64,000 bases of DNA from Amarolinea aalborgensis (GTDB lineage: Bacteria > Chloroflexota > Anaerolineae > SSC4 > Amarolineaceae), in assembly GCF_900491745.1 (NCBI RefSeq), contig NZ_UETR01000003.1, positions 186,001 through 250,000 on the forward strand. Direction: 5' to 3'. Under the pieces are notes generated by a model that was not told where the DNA came from, did no database searches, and saw only the letters and a list, made by a program, of their open reading frames with translations. How positions within the stretch are numbered: position 1 is the stretch's first letter; each line of letters opens with the position of its first letter. Positions 42,584-52,827 of the stretch are shown piece by piece. Made by a program: the position numbers and the translations under genes.

Positions 42584-43978
42584 ATGATGTCCAAGAAATT
42601 CCTGACCCTCGTTAGCATGATCATCGTGCTGACCACGCTGTTGACCGCCTGCGGCGGCGCCGCAGCTCCGACCACGGCCCCTGCGACAGAAGCAACCAAG
42701 GCTCCCGCGATGGAAGCGACGAAGGCTCCCGCGATGGAAGCGACCAAGGCTCCCGCGGGCGCGAAAGCAACTCTGAAGGTCCTCGTTCACCAGAATCCTC
42801 CCATGGTGGAGTTCATGACCAGCTTCAATGAGAAGTTCCAGGCCAAGTACCCCGAAATCACCGTGGATATGTCGGTTGTGAACGCCAACGACCTGAGCAC
42901 GGTCACCCAGACCCGCCTGGCCGCCAATGATGTGGATGTTGTGGACATGTTTGGCTTTGCCAATGCGTCCCAGCCGTACATGAAGAACGTGACGCCGCCC
43001 AACTGGCAGACCCTGATCGAAGCCGGCCTGTTGATGGACCTCACCGACCAGCCGTTCGTCAAGAACTACGATGCGGCAGCGGTCAAGGACGCCGGTTCTT
43101 ACAACGGCAAGGTGTATGAGGTCAACCTCGGCCGCGTTTCCTACAGCGGCATCTACTACAACAAGGACATGTTCGCCGCGAACAATGTCAAGGTTCCCAC
43201 GACGTGGAGTGAGCTCGTGGCGGCTTGCGATGCGTTCAAGAAGGCGAACATTCCCTGCATGACCGCCGGCGGCAAAGACGGCTGGCCAATCTTCGTGGGC
43301 GCGTACGGCCTTATCGGGGCGATCTATCCCGACCAGGCGGCCTTGGTCGAAGGTCTGTGGACCGGCAAGATCAAGTGGAACGACGCCAAGTCCCTCGATA
43401 TGTGGACGAAGATGAAGACCTACACCCAGAACATGATGGAAGCGGGCGCCAGCGGTATTGCTGGCGATGCAGCGCCTGGACGCTTTGCCTCCGGCGCAGT
43501 CGCCATGTTCCCCGGCGGCACCTGGTACGGTTCTGCCATTGACACGGCGCAGCCAACCTTCAAGTGGGGCTATATCCCGTTCCCTGGCAGCGATAACGCC
43601 GACGATAACAAGTACCTGTTCGGGAAGTATGATCAGGGTTGGGCCATTGCCGCCAACACGCCGAGCAAGGATGCCGCCTTGAAGTATTTGACCGAGTTCT
43701 CGGACCCGGCGAACTACCAGGCCTTTGCCAACGCCGTTGGCTTCATCCCCACCCAGCCAACCGCCACCCTGGATACGCAGATCGGCAAGGAAGTTGCACC
43801 CTATCTCGCCAACTTCCGTGTGGGTTACGAGCAGTACTGGACCGCACCGAAGGGCGCTGGTCAATATGCCAACCCGTATGCTTCGTACTTCAAGCCGTTC
43901 GGCACCTACGACGACCCCAAAGAACTCGCTGACAAGGTGCAAGCAGACCTTCAATCCGGGTTAGACGCGAACAAGTAG
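42584..43978 (+). CDS. ABC transporter sugar-binding lipoprotein
   Basis: Extracellular solute-binding protein family 1, 464 residues. Signal peptide with lipobox LTAC (Cys 23), a repeated linker (three EATKAPA-type units, about 36-57), then the binding fold to the C-terminus. AGGAG is six bases before ATG 42584. It delivers an oligosaccharide to the two permeases next; the surrounding glucanase genes point to beta-1,3-gluco-oligosaccharides. Fold alone does not give the ligand. Confidence 0.93.
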   Translation: MMSKKFLTLVSMIIVLTTLLTACGGAAAPTTAPATEATKAPAMEATKAPAMEATKAPAGAKATLKVLVHQNPPMVEFMTSFNEKFQAKYPEITVDMSVVNANDLSTVTQTRLAANDVDVVDMFGFANASQPYMKNVTPPNWQTLIEAGLLMDLTDQPFVKNYDAAAVKDAGSYNGKVYEVNLGRVSYSGIYYNKDMFAANNVKVPTTWSELVAACDAFKKANIPCMTAGGKDGWPIFVGAYGLIGAIYPDQAALVEGLWTGKIKWNDAKSLDMWTKMKTYTQNMMEAGASGIAGDAAPGRFASGAVAMFPGGTWYGSAIDTAQPTFKWGYIPFPGSDNADDNKYLFGKYDQGWAIAANTPSKDAALKYLTEFSDPANYQAFANAVGFIPTQPTATLDTQIGKEVAPYLANFRVGYEQYWTAPKGAGQYANPYASYFKPFGTYDDPKELADKVQADLQSGLDANK

Positions 43979-43999
43979 CCACCTGTCTGTTGTCCTCTA

Positions 44000-44030
44000 T
44001 AGGCTTCTCGCTCCCGGGGCGAGAAGCCTA
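44000..44030 (+). terminator. Intercistronic stem-loop after the binding-protein gene
   Basis: TAGGCTTCTCGC (44000-44011) and GCGAGAAGCCTA (44019-44030), 12-bp perfect stem, 7-base loop, no T-run. As in mal-type operons, it probably raises binding-protein mRNA stability over that of the permeases. Confidence 0.65.
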
Positions 44031-44059
44031 CCCTGTAACATTCAGAACCGAGGCATACC

Positions 44060-44989
44060 ATGGTCAACTATCACTTCGGTCGCGGCCGGGCCAGATGGGC
44101 ACCCTATCTCTTGCTTCTGCCCGGAATCCTCTTTTACGTGCTTATTAGCCTGGGGCCATCCCTTGCTACCGCCGTATATTCGTTCACGGATGCGACTGGC
44201 ATCAAAGGCGCGCCGATCCATTGGATTGGGTTGGCAAACTTCAAAGAGTTTCTCTTCATGGGCCAGGCGTCGCGCGACAACTATGACGCCCTGGGCCGGA
44301 CCCTGCTGTTCTGTTTCTTTGTGACCAGCATCCAATTTGTACTTGGCCTGGTCGTTGCGCTGCTCGTCAATCAGAAGCTGAAGGGCGTCAATTTTTTCCG
44401 CACGCTCTACTTCCTGCCTGTGATCCTGGGCGCCGTGATCCAGGGCTTGATCTGGTCGCTCTTCCTGTATCCACTGGGCGGCCCCGTGGCCAGACTGCTG
44501 GCATCGCTCGGCCTTCATTCCGAATTTTTTGGCGGACAGCCCAGCGAGGCTTTCGCCTGGGTCATCGCCGTGCAAATCTGGGCCAACCTGGGCACCACGA
44601 TGATGATCTTCATCTCCGGTTTGCAGACGATTCCAGAAGAACTGTACGAGGCGGCGCGCATTGATGGCGCTGGCTCATGGCAGGTCTTCAAAGAGGTCGT
44701 GTGGCCTCTGCTGACGCCGGTTGTCAACACCAATCTGCTGCTGAATATCATCGGCTCGCTGCAGGCGTGGCAGCTCTTCCTGGTCCTCCTCGGATACCGC
44801 AACGGGACCCAAGTCCTGGGCTATCTAATTTTCGCTCAGGGTTTCGGTCAGACATCGGGGAGCACCTCAAGCGCATTCCGGCAAGGCTATGCCGCAGCAG
44901 CTTCGATCGTTCTATTCTTCCTGGTCCTGGTCATCGGTATGGCCGTGCAGACGATTCTGCGGCGTAGAGAAGAGAGGATACTGGGATGA
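44060..44989 (+). CDS. ABC sugar permease (MalF-like)
   Basis: Six-helix inner-membrane permease, 309 residues. The EAA loop EELYEAARIDGAGSWQVFKEVVWPLL (about 192-217) is the contact for the ATPase. GAGG precedes ATG 44060. It is coupled to the second permease by an ATGA overlap. No ATPase gene is in the locus, so a shared MsiK-like ATPase elsewhere is implied. Confidence 0.93.
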   Translation: MVNYHFGRGRARWAPYLLLLPGILFYVLISLGPSLATAVYSFTDATGIKGAPIHWIGLANFKEFLFMGQASRDNYDALGRTLLFCFFVTSIQFVLGLVVALLVNQKLKGVNFFRTLYFLPVILGAVIQGLIWSLFLYPLGGPVARLLASLGLHSEFFGGQPSEAFAWVIAVQIWANLGTTMMIFISGLQTIPEELYEAARIDGAGSWQVFKEVVWPLLTPVVNTNLLLNIIGSLQAWQLFLVLLGYRNGTQVLGYLIFAQGFGQTSGSTSSAFRQGYAAAASIVLFFLVLVIGMAVQTILRRREERILG

Positions 44990-45846
44990 ACATCATGACT
45001 GCGAAACCTGCATCCAACCAGGCGTTCAAATCGAAGCGTACAGACTGGGGGCGCATCGGCGCGTATGCGGCCCTGGTGCTCTTTGCTATTATCTACCTCG
45101 GCCCCTTACTCATGCTGGTCAACACGTCCTTGAAGACTCTGCCGGAGTTCATGAAGAATGCGACCTCGCTGTCCTCTTCATTTAACTTCAAGAACTTCGC
45201 CGACGCCTGGACCAAAGCCAGCTTCCCCCGCTACCTGACAAACACGCTGATTTACACCCTGTCAGCGACAGCCATCTACGTCGTCACGGCAGTGTTTGTC
45301 GCGTTTCCGATCTCGCGCGGCTATATCAAGGGCGCCAAGTATGTGCTGACCATGTTCGTCATCGCCCTGTTCTTGCCCGTCGCCCTGATTCCTCAGTTTC
45401 AGTTGATGTTGCGCGTCGGGCTGTACAACAATCCGATCGGGTACATCATGCTGTTCCTGGTCAATCCGATTGGAATCGTCATCCTGGTCAACTACATCAA
45501 GACCCTGCCCAAGGAGCTGGATGAAGCCGCCGCCATGGATGGTTGCGGATACATGCGCTTTGTGCTCTCGGTGGTCTTTCCGTTGATTCAGCCGGCGGTT
45601 GCCACGGTGGCGGTGCTGCATGCCATTGGCATTTGGAACGAGCTGATTCTACCCACGATCTACCTGACCAATAAGGCCTACTATCCTATCACGCGCGGCA
45701 TGATCGTATTCCAGGGCGTTTACGGCAGCAATTGGCCGACGTTAGCAGCCGCGGTCTTGATCATGACGCTCCCGATGGTGATCATCTTCCTGGTCTTGCA
45801 GCGCTACATCGTCTCAGGTTTGACCCAAGGGGCCGTCAAGGGCTAA
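44986..45846 (+). CDS. ABC sugar permease (MalG-like)
   Basis: Partner permease, 286 residues, six helices, with EAA loop KELDEAAAMDGCGYMRFVLSVVFPL (about 168-192). Its ATG overlaps the stop of the first permease gene. Together the two form the translocation channel for the locus' oligosaccharide. Confidence 0.93.
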   Translation: MNIMTAKPASNQAFKSKRTDWGRIGAYAALVLFAIIYLGPLLMLVNTSLKTLPEFMKNATSLSSSFNFKNFADAWTKASFPRYLTNTLIYTLSATAIYVVTAVFVAFPISRGYIKGAKYVLTMFVIALFLPVALIPQFQLMLRVGLYNNPIGYIMLFLVNPIGIVILVNYIKTLPKELDEAAAMDGCGYMRFVLSVVFPLIQPAVATVAVLHAIGIWNELILPTIYLTNKAYYPITRGMIVFQGVYGSNWPTLAAAVLIMTLPMVIIFLVLQRYIVSGLTQGAVKG

Positions 45847-45881
45847 GCTCAGCGACTCACCTGACCAAAGGAACTTCGAAG

Positions 45882-46604
45882 ATGACATTCCAACCCTGGC
45901 AGCTCGTCTGGCATGATGAATTCGATGACGCTGAGATTGACCGCACGCGGTGGTGTCTGGAAACCGGTTACATAGGCGCAAGCAACGCTGAGATGGAAAT
46001 CTACACGGACCGGCCCGAGAACCTGCGACTGCAAAACGGTATGTTGGTGATCGAAGCCCGCCAAGAGCTGCTTCAGGGTTATCGTTACACGTCTGGGCGT
46101 CTGTCAACCTGTGGGTTGCATGCCTGGACGTATGGCCGGTTCGAGGCCCGTCTCAAACTCCCGTTTGGGCAGGGCCTCTGGCCGGCTTTTTGGATGCTTG
46201 GCGATGACGTCGCCGAGACAGGTTGGCCCGAGTGCGGCGAGATTGACATCATGGAAGCGAAGGGCAAAGCGCCGGACATGGTGCGCGGCACAATCCACGG
46301 GCCGGGCTATTTCCGCGACGACAGCGTCGGCCTGGATTATTTCTTGAAAGGCCAGCGCTTCGCGGATGACTTCCACCTGTTAGCCCTCGAGTGGGAGCCA
46401 GATCAGCTCCGCTGGTACGTGGATGACAAGCTGTACAACACCCTCACCCCTGGGGATGTACCAGGGAAATGGGTATTCGATCACCCATTCTACATCATCC
46501 TCAATGTCGCTGTGGGTGGTTTCTGGCCCGGTTTTCCCGATGAGACCACGACCTTCCCACAGTTCATGCTGGTGGACTACGTGCGGGTCTACCAGCGGCG
46601 CTAG
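45882..46604 (+). CDS. GH16 beta-1,3-glucanase without signal peptide
   Basis: Family 16 laminarinase-type enzyme, 240 residues. The catalytic EIDIME (E120, D122, E125) and WHDEFDD, GLWPAFWMLG, HGPGY and the closing VDYVRVYQRR are standard for the laminarinase subfamily. AAAGGAAC precedes ATG 45882, and the protein begins at the catalytic fold, so it is predicted cytoplasmic. An intracellular GH16 could shorten imported oligosaccharides for the phosphorylases. It starts 35 bases after the permease gene, in the same operon. Confidence 0.9.
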   Translation: MTFQPWQLVWHDEFDDAEIDRTRWCLETGYIGASNAEMEIYTDRPENLRLQNGMLVIEARQELLQGYRYTSGRLSTCGLHAWTYGRFEARLKLPFGQGLWPAFWMLGDDVAETGWPECGEIDIMEAKGKAPDMVRGTIHGPGYFRDDSVGLDYFLKGQRFADDFHLLALEWEPDQLRWYVDDKLYNTLTPGDVPGKWVFDHPFYIILNVAVGGFWPGFPDETTTFPQFMLVDYVRVYQRR

Positions 46605-46644
46605 GTGCATAGACTGTTGATTCTGGGGACGGAGGACGACGAAC

Positions 46645-47472
46645 ATGAAGAGCGCGCTCAACTCGATTCTGCTCGCAACGGCCCTGATCGTGGCATTGAC
46701 TGGCTGCGGCGCCGCACCCCAACCGCCCACCGCCACTCCTATCCCTGCGCCGCCTGGTTGGAAGCTGGTTTGGCACGACGAATTCGACGGCGCCGCCATC
46801 TCCAGCTCCAACTGGACCTATGACATTGGGGGTGGCGGTTGGGGAAACGGCGAGGCCGAATTTTACACTGCGCGTCCCGAGAACGCGCGCGTAAAGGATG
46901 GTCTGCTCCTCATCGAAGCCCTGAAGGAGAAATACGAAGGCTCGTATTACACTTCGGCCCGATTGAAGACCCAGGGACTTCAATCTTTCCAGTACGGACG
47001 GATCGAGGCGCGCCTCAAGGTGCCGAGCGGCGCCGGCTTGTGGCCCGCGTTTTGGATGCTTGGCGCGGACTTCGATGGAAAGAACTGGCCTGACTGCGGC
47101 GAGATTGACATCATGGAGTACGTTGGGCGCGAGCCTGATCTCATCATGGGCACGGCCCACGGGCCTGGCTATTCGGGCGCTTTGGGTTTCAGCAAATGGA
47201 ACCGGCAAAAATACAACATTGCCGATGAATTCCACACCTACGCCATCGAGTGGCAAGCCGACCAGATTGACTGGTTTTACGATGGCGTCAAGTATCACAC
47301 GCTCACTCGCGCCGATGTGGGCGACCGGAAATGGGTCTTCGACCACCCCTTCTTCATCATCGTCAATCTGGCCGTGGGCGGCCAACTAGCCGGCATGATC
47401 GGCCTCAATACCGCCTTCCCCGCGCAGCTGCAAGTGGACTACGTACGCGTATTCCAGGCTTCTACCCCCTAA
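46645..47472 (+). CDS. GH16 beta-1,3-glucanase lipoprotein
   Basis: Surface-anchored laminarinase, 275 residues. Lipobox LTGC (Cys 21), a short Pro/Thr linker and a GH16 domain with EIDIME (E153, D155, E158) and WHDEFDG at the start. GGAGG lies nine bases before ATG. It is closely similar to the preceding cytoplasmic enzyme, so the two probably arose by duplication, followed by a change of cell address. Confidence 0.92.
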   Translation: MKSALNSILLATALIVALTGCGAAPQPPTATPIPAPPGWKLVWHDEFDGAAISSSNWTYDIGGGGWGNGEAEFYTARPENARVKDGLLLIEALKEKYEGSYYTSARLKTQGLQSFQYGRIEARLKVPSGAGLWPAFWMLGADFDGKNWPDCGEIDIMEYVGREPDLIMGTAHGPGYSGALGFSKWNRQKYNIADEFHTYAIEWQADQIDWFYDGVKYHTLTRADVGDRKWVFDHPFFIIVNLAVGGQLAGMIGLNTAFPAQLQVDYVRVFQASTP

Positions 47473-47507
47473 AACCCCGCCGTTACGTTTGGAAGATAGG
47501 AAGCGAA

Positions 47508-49463
47508 ATGAAAAACCAAAGATGGCTCATTGCTGCTCTGCTCATTGCAGGCATTGTATCGCAATTCGCGATGCATCCGCCATTCGCTCTCCCGGCAGCG
47601 GCTGCGGGACGGCCTGTCTCGGTCACTTGGTCGCCCATCACGTTCGATGATCCGGCGATCACCTACACGCTGACCGACTTCGGCGGCACCAGTTCGAGCG
47701 TGGTCCTCGATCCCGCAGGCGGCTCCAACAAGGTAGCGAAGATCATCAAGACGCTGGCTGCCGAATTGTGGGCGGGCACCACGATCTCGACCGGATCGAA
47801 CTTCTCAGTGCCGCCAATCCCGTTCTCGGCGACGGACAAGATCATGACGATGCGGGTCTGGGCGCCGGCTGCCGGCATCCCCATCCGGCTGAAGGTGGAA
47901 GATGCGTCCGACCCCACGAAGAGCTGTGAAACCGAGGCGGTCACGACGGTAGCCAATGCCTGGCAGACCTTGACCTTCAACTTTGCCAACCAGGCCCCGG
48001 GCACCGCAGCTTTGAACCTGGCCTACACCTACAACAAGGTGTCGGTGTTCCCGAACTTTGGCTTGACCGGCGCGCAGATTGGCGCTGACACGACCTACTA
48101 CTTCGACGACCTGGCCTTTGCAGGGTCATCACCCACGACGCCGACGCCCACACCGCCGCCGGCGAGTTGGTCGCCCATCACGTTCGATGATCCGGCGATC
48201 ACCTACACGCTGACTGACTTCGGCGGCACCAGTTCGAGCGTGGTTCTCGATCCGGCGGGCGGCTCCAACAAGGTAGCGAAGATCATCAAGACGCTGGCTG
48301 CCCAGTTATGGGCGGGCACCACGATTTCAACCGGGCCGAACTTCTCGGTGCCGCAGATTCCCTTCTCGGCGACGGCCACGACCATGACGATGCGGGTCTG
48401 GGCGCCGGCTGCCGGCATCCCGATCCGCCTGAAGGTGGAGGATGCGTCCGACCCGACGAAGAGCTGTGAAACCGAGGCGGTCACGACGGTAGCCAATGCC
48501 TGGCAGACCTTGACCTTCAACTTTGCCAACCAGGCCCCGGGCACCGCAGCTTTGAACCTGGCCTACACCTACAACAAGGTGTCGGTGTTCCCGAACTTTG
48601 GCTTGACCGGCGCGCAGATTGGCGCTGACACGACCTACTACTTCGACGACCTGGCCTTTGCAGGGTCATCACCCACGACGCCGACGCCCACACCGCCGCC
48701 GGCGAGTTGGTCGCCCATCACGTTCGATGATCCGGCGATCACCTACACGCTGACTGACTTCGGCGGCACCAGTTCGAGCGTGGTTCTCGATCCGGCGGGC
48801 GGCTCCAACAAGGTAGCGAAGATCATCAAGACGCTGGCTGCCCAGTTATGGGCGGGCACCACGATTTCAACCGGGCCGAACTTCTCGGTGCCGCAGATTC
48901 CCTTCTCGGCGACGGCCACGACCATGACGATGCGGGTCTGGGCGCCGGCTGCCGGCATCCCGATCCGCCTGAAGGTGGAGGATGCGTCCGACCCGACGAA
49001 GAGCTGTGAAACCGAGGCGGTCACGACGGTAGCCAATGCCTGGCAGACCTTGACCTTCAACTTTGCCAACCAGGCCCCGGGCACCGCAGCTTTGAACCTG
49101 GCCTACACCTACAACAAGGTGTCGGTGTTCCCGAACTTTGGCTTGACCGGCGCGCAGATTGGCGCTGACACGACCTACTACTTCGACGACCTGGCCTTTG
49201 CAGGGTCATCACCCACGACGCCGACGCCCACACCGCCGCCGGCGAGTTGGTCGCCCATCACGTTCGATGATCCGGCGATCACCTACACGCTGACTTCGGC
49301 GGCACCAGTTCGAGCGTGGTCCTCGACCCCGCAGGCGGCTCCAACAAGGTGGCGAAGATCATCAAGACGCTGGCGGCGGAGTTATGGGCCGGCACCACGA
49401 TTTCAACCGGGCCGAACTTCTCAGTGCCGCAGATTCCGTTCTCGGCGACGGCCACGACCATGA
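47508..49463 (+). pseudogene. 5' part of a giant modular GH16 glucanase, ended by a frameshift
   Basis: Signal peptide (about 1-33, ending AAAA) followed by tandem 180-residue beta-sandwich modules that look like carbohydrate-binding domains (WSPITFDDPAITYTL starts, YYFDDLAFAG ends), joined by PTTPTPTPPP linkers. In the fourth module, after 49294, four bases (TGAC or CGAC in the other copies) are missing, and the frame runs off to a stop at 49463. Restoring these bases joins it to the next entry as one protein of about 1744 residues. AGGAAG precedes the ATG. Confidence 0.85.
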
Positions 49464-49740
49464 CGATGCGGGTCTGGGCGCCGGCTGCCGGCATCCCCAT
49501 CCGGCTGAAGGTGGAAGATGCGTCCGACCCGACGAAGAGCTGCGAAACCGAGACGACCACGACGGTGGCCAATGCCTGGCAGACCCTGACTTTCAACTTT
49601 GCCAACCAGGCCCCGGGCACCGCGGCCTTGAACCTGGCGTACACCTACAACAAGGTGTCGGTGTTCCCGAACTTTGGCTTGACCGGCGCGCAGATCGGCG
49701 CTGAGACGACCTACTACTTCGACGACTTGACCTTCGGCAG
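47628..49740 (+). repeat. Four tandem 540-bp repeats coding for binding modules
   Basis: Units start at 47628, 48168, 48708 and 49248. Units 2 and 3 are identical over all 540 bases by direct reading; unit 1 is identical to them over its last 240 bases or so (from 47941); unit 4 differs more and has the 4-base deletion. The pattern shows very recent duplication or gene conversion. Confidence 0.92.
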
Positions 49741-52738
49741 CGGTAATGTGCCGCCCGTCGGCGGCAACTCGGTCATCGTGGATGACTTTGAAGACGGGCT
49801 GCTGCCATCCGGCACGGATCCAAACGGAATCGGCGTTGACTTCATCACGTGGAATCACCCGGCGGCCAGCGCGGCCATCTCGATCATTGACAATCCGCCG
49901 GCGCAGGTGCCGGGCGCGGACGCGGGCAACAAGGTGCTGCGTGAGGCGCTGACCATCGGCGGCGGGCAGTGGGCCGGCTACACCCACGCATTTACGAATG
50001 CGGCCGCCAACCAATGGCTCTCCCAGGACTGGAGCACCTACGAAGGCGTCAGTCTGTGGCTGTATGGCAACAACACCGGCGGTTCGCTGTTCCTGGATGT
50101 CATGGACAACCGCAATCCCGGCTCGACGACCGACGACGCTGAGCGCTGGAGCGTTGATATCCCGGACAACTTCACGGGCTGGCGCTTCTTCCAGTTCGCC
50201 TGGGGCGATTTCCATCGCAAGGATATCGGCAACGGCGCGCCCAACGACGGCTTTGGCCGCACCGAGATTCACGGCTACGGCATCGGCGGCTACGGCTCTG
50301 TCCCCATGGGTTCGCAGGTCTACTACGTTGACGACGTTGGCGTGATCGTGCGCACCACCGCTATTGACGATTTCGAAGATGGGCTGCTGCCGTCCGGCAC
50401 CGACCCGAACGGAATCGGCGTTGGTTTCATCACGTGGAATCACCCGGCGGCCAGCGCGGCCATCTCGATCATTGACAATCCGCCGGCGCAGGTGCCGGGC
50501 GCGGACGCAGGCAACAAGGTGCTGCGCGAGGCGCTGACCATCGGCGGCGGGCAGTGGGCCGGCTACACCCACGCATTTACGAATGCGGCCGCCAACCAAT
50601 GGCTTTCCCAGGACTGGAGCACCTACGAAGGCGTCAGTCTGTGGCTGTATGGCAACAACACCGGCGGTTCGCTCTTCCTGGATGTCATGGACAACCGCAA
50701 TCCCGGCTCGACGACCGACGATGCCGAACGCTGGAGCGTTGACATCCCCGACAACTTCACGGGCTGGCGCTCCTTCCAGTTTGCCTGGGGCGACTTCCAC
50801 CGCAAGGATATCGGCAACGGCGCGCCCAACGACGGCTTTGGCCGCACCGAGATTCATGGCTACGGCATCGGCGGCTACGGCTCCGTCCCCATGGGTTCGC
50901 AGGTCTACTACGTTGACGACGTGACGATCTACGGCAACACGGGCGGCGGCCCAGCGCCGCTGCAAGCCCAGTTTGCCCTGACCCACTACACTGTGACCGA
51001 GGGCGGGCTGGCTACTATCAGCCTGACGCTTTCGACCGCGCCTACCCAGACGGTGACAGTGGGCTATCGAACGGCCGAGGCGTACGCCCGGCCCAACCGG
51101 AACTACATTCCGACCAGCGGCAGCGTGATCTTCGCCCCGGACGAGACCGAGAAGACTTTTACCGTGCAAACCCTGGCCGACGGTAAGCCGTCTGGCGATC
51201 AACAGGTCATGCTCAACCTGAGCAGCGTCACCAACGCCGCCTTTGGGTACCGACGCCGCGCGCTTCTCACGATCACCGACACCAATGCCGCCAATCCGGC
51301 CATGGTGGATGACTTCGAGGGGCATCACCCCTTCCAGGCCGAAGGCCGCGTCAGGCTGACGATCAGAGATATTCCTGCGGGCAGCACCCTGGCCGTGCCT
51401 GGCCAGGGGCCGTATGAGCAGGTGCTGAAGATCAGCGTGCCTGCCCCCGCTGAGGCGAGCAGTACGGCCAGCATCACTCGCACCTTTGCCGCCGGTCAGA
51501 ACTGGAGCGGCTACGGCAACCTGGCATTCTGGTTCTACGGCGCCAACAGCGGCGTCCCCGTCAAGGTCAAGCTGTTGGACAACCAGGCGCCTACGCTGCC
51601 GCCCCCCTCGCAATGGGTGATGGCCTGGAGCGACGAATTCAACGACGTTGCCGGATCGCCGCCCGATGCCAATGCCTGGGGCTATGAGCTCGGCGACGGC
51701 ACCATGAACGGCATTCCGGGCTGGGGCAACAGCGAGGAGGAGTTCTACTCCGACAGCCCCGACAGCGTAGCCATGGACGGCAACGGCAACTTGAGGCTCC
51801 GCTTGCAGTCGCTCGATCCCGCCACCACAGACAAGGTCTGCTGGTACGGCCCCTGCAAATACACCTCGGCGCGGCTGCTCACCAAGAACCGCACGGAGTT
51901 CCGCTACGGTCGCATCGAGGCTCGCGTCCTGGTGCCGTCGGGCGAGTCCGGCCTCTGGCCTGCTTTCTGGAGCCTGGGCACCAACATTGACCAGGTTGGC
52001 TGGCCGCAAGCTGGCGAGATTGACATCATGGAGTATGTCAGCCGCATACCGACCGAAATCTTCGGTACGATTCATGGTCCGGGCTACTCCGGCGGCAACG
52101 CCTATGGCAATACCTACAACTTTGGATCGCCGGTTGCGGCCGCCTACCACACCTATGCCGTGGAGTGGGCGCCCAACGAGATCCACTGGTACGTGGACGG
52201 CATCAACTACCATAACGCCACCCCGGCCAACGTAGCCCCCAACGAATGGGTCTACAATCATCCGTTCTACCTGCTGTTCAACCTGGCGATCGGCGGCAAC
52301 TTCGGCGGCTCAATCTCGCCCAACCTGACCTTCCCACAGGATATGCTGGTTGACTATGTGCGGGTCTACCAGGCGGCGGACACGGCCGAGCGCTTCGAAG
52401 CGACGTTTGTTGACAACATTCCTGGCTGGCGCCAGATCGTCATCCCGTTCTCGGCCTTCACGCGCAGCGCGGTGCAACCGGCCGGCGCGCCCAACGACGG
52501 CCTGACGCTAACCAACATGACAGGCTACGGCTTCGATCTGCAGGTTGGCCAGAACGCCGCCCCAGACAGCCGCACCTTCCACCTCGATCAGGTGCATCTC
52601 ACGATCACCGCGCCGACGGCCGTGACCATCGCTGAAACCAGCCGGACTCAACCGGCGCCGTGGCTACCCCTGGCGGCGGCGATGACGGTCCTGGCGCTGC
52701 TCGTCGCGGCCCTCGTCGTGCGACGGCGCCTCGCCTAG
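49316..52738 (+). pseudogene. 3' part of the giant GH16 glucanase: binding modules, Calx-beta, GH16, membrane anchor
   Basis: Continuation of the previous entry in the other frame; GTG 49316 is only the first available start, with no ribosome site. Order: rest of the fourth binding module (1-140), two 195-residue CBM11/CIA30-like modules (about 155-540; DDFEDGLLPSGTDPNG), a Calx-beta domain (about 550-655), then a further DDFEG-type module whose two halves (about 661-760 and 1023-1098) flank a GH16 catalytic domain (about 765-1021; EIDIMEY with E901 and E906), then a C-terminal membrane helix and RRR tail (about 1110-1140). A wall- or membrane-held laminarinase acting on polymer outside the cell. 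Confidence 0.85.
49781..50930 (+). repeat. Two tandem 585-bp repeats coding for CIA30/CBM11-like modules
   Basis: Units start at 49781 and 50366, each from the DDFEDGLLPSG codons, and are nearly identical to about 50924. Within the giant GH16 gene. Confidence 0.9.
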
Positions 52739-52749
52739 CTCTTCCGACG

Positions 52750-52791
52750 CCAGACGCCGGGCCGCATGTCACTATGCGACCCGGCGTCTGG
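52750..52791 (+). terminator. Hairpin after the giant GH16 gene
   Basis: 18-base arms (52750-52767 and 52774-52791) with one mismatch and a 6-base loop, 11 bases past the stop. An ATG in the hairpin (52774) is in frame with the next gene but unlikely as its start. Confidence 0.75.
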
Positions 52792-52827
52792 TGGTCATCC
52801 CCTCCTGCAAACCGATTGCGATCTGGA

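Noticed and set aside
42560..43954. A 464-codon open frame antisense to the sugar-binding lipoprotein
   Set aside because: It mirrors the codon pattern of the sense gene, has no ribosome site and gives no recognisable protein; the sense strand has a lipobox and binding-protein fold.
49248..49463. Programmed ribosomal frameshifting to join the two GH16 parts
   Set aside because: The shift comes from a clean 4-base loss against three sister repeats, with no slippery heptamer or pseudoknot seen.
49421..52261. A 946-codon open frame antisense to the giant GH16 gene
   Set aside because: A shadow of GC-rich tandem repeats; the composition is His/Arg/Val-biased and the repeats are explained by the sense protein.
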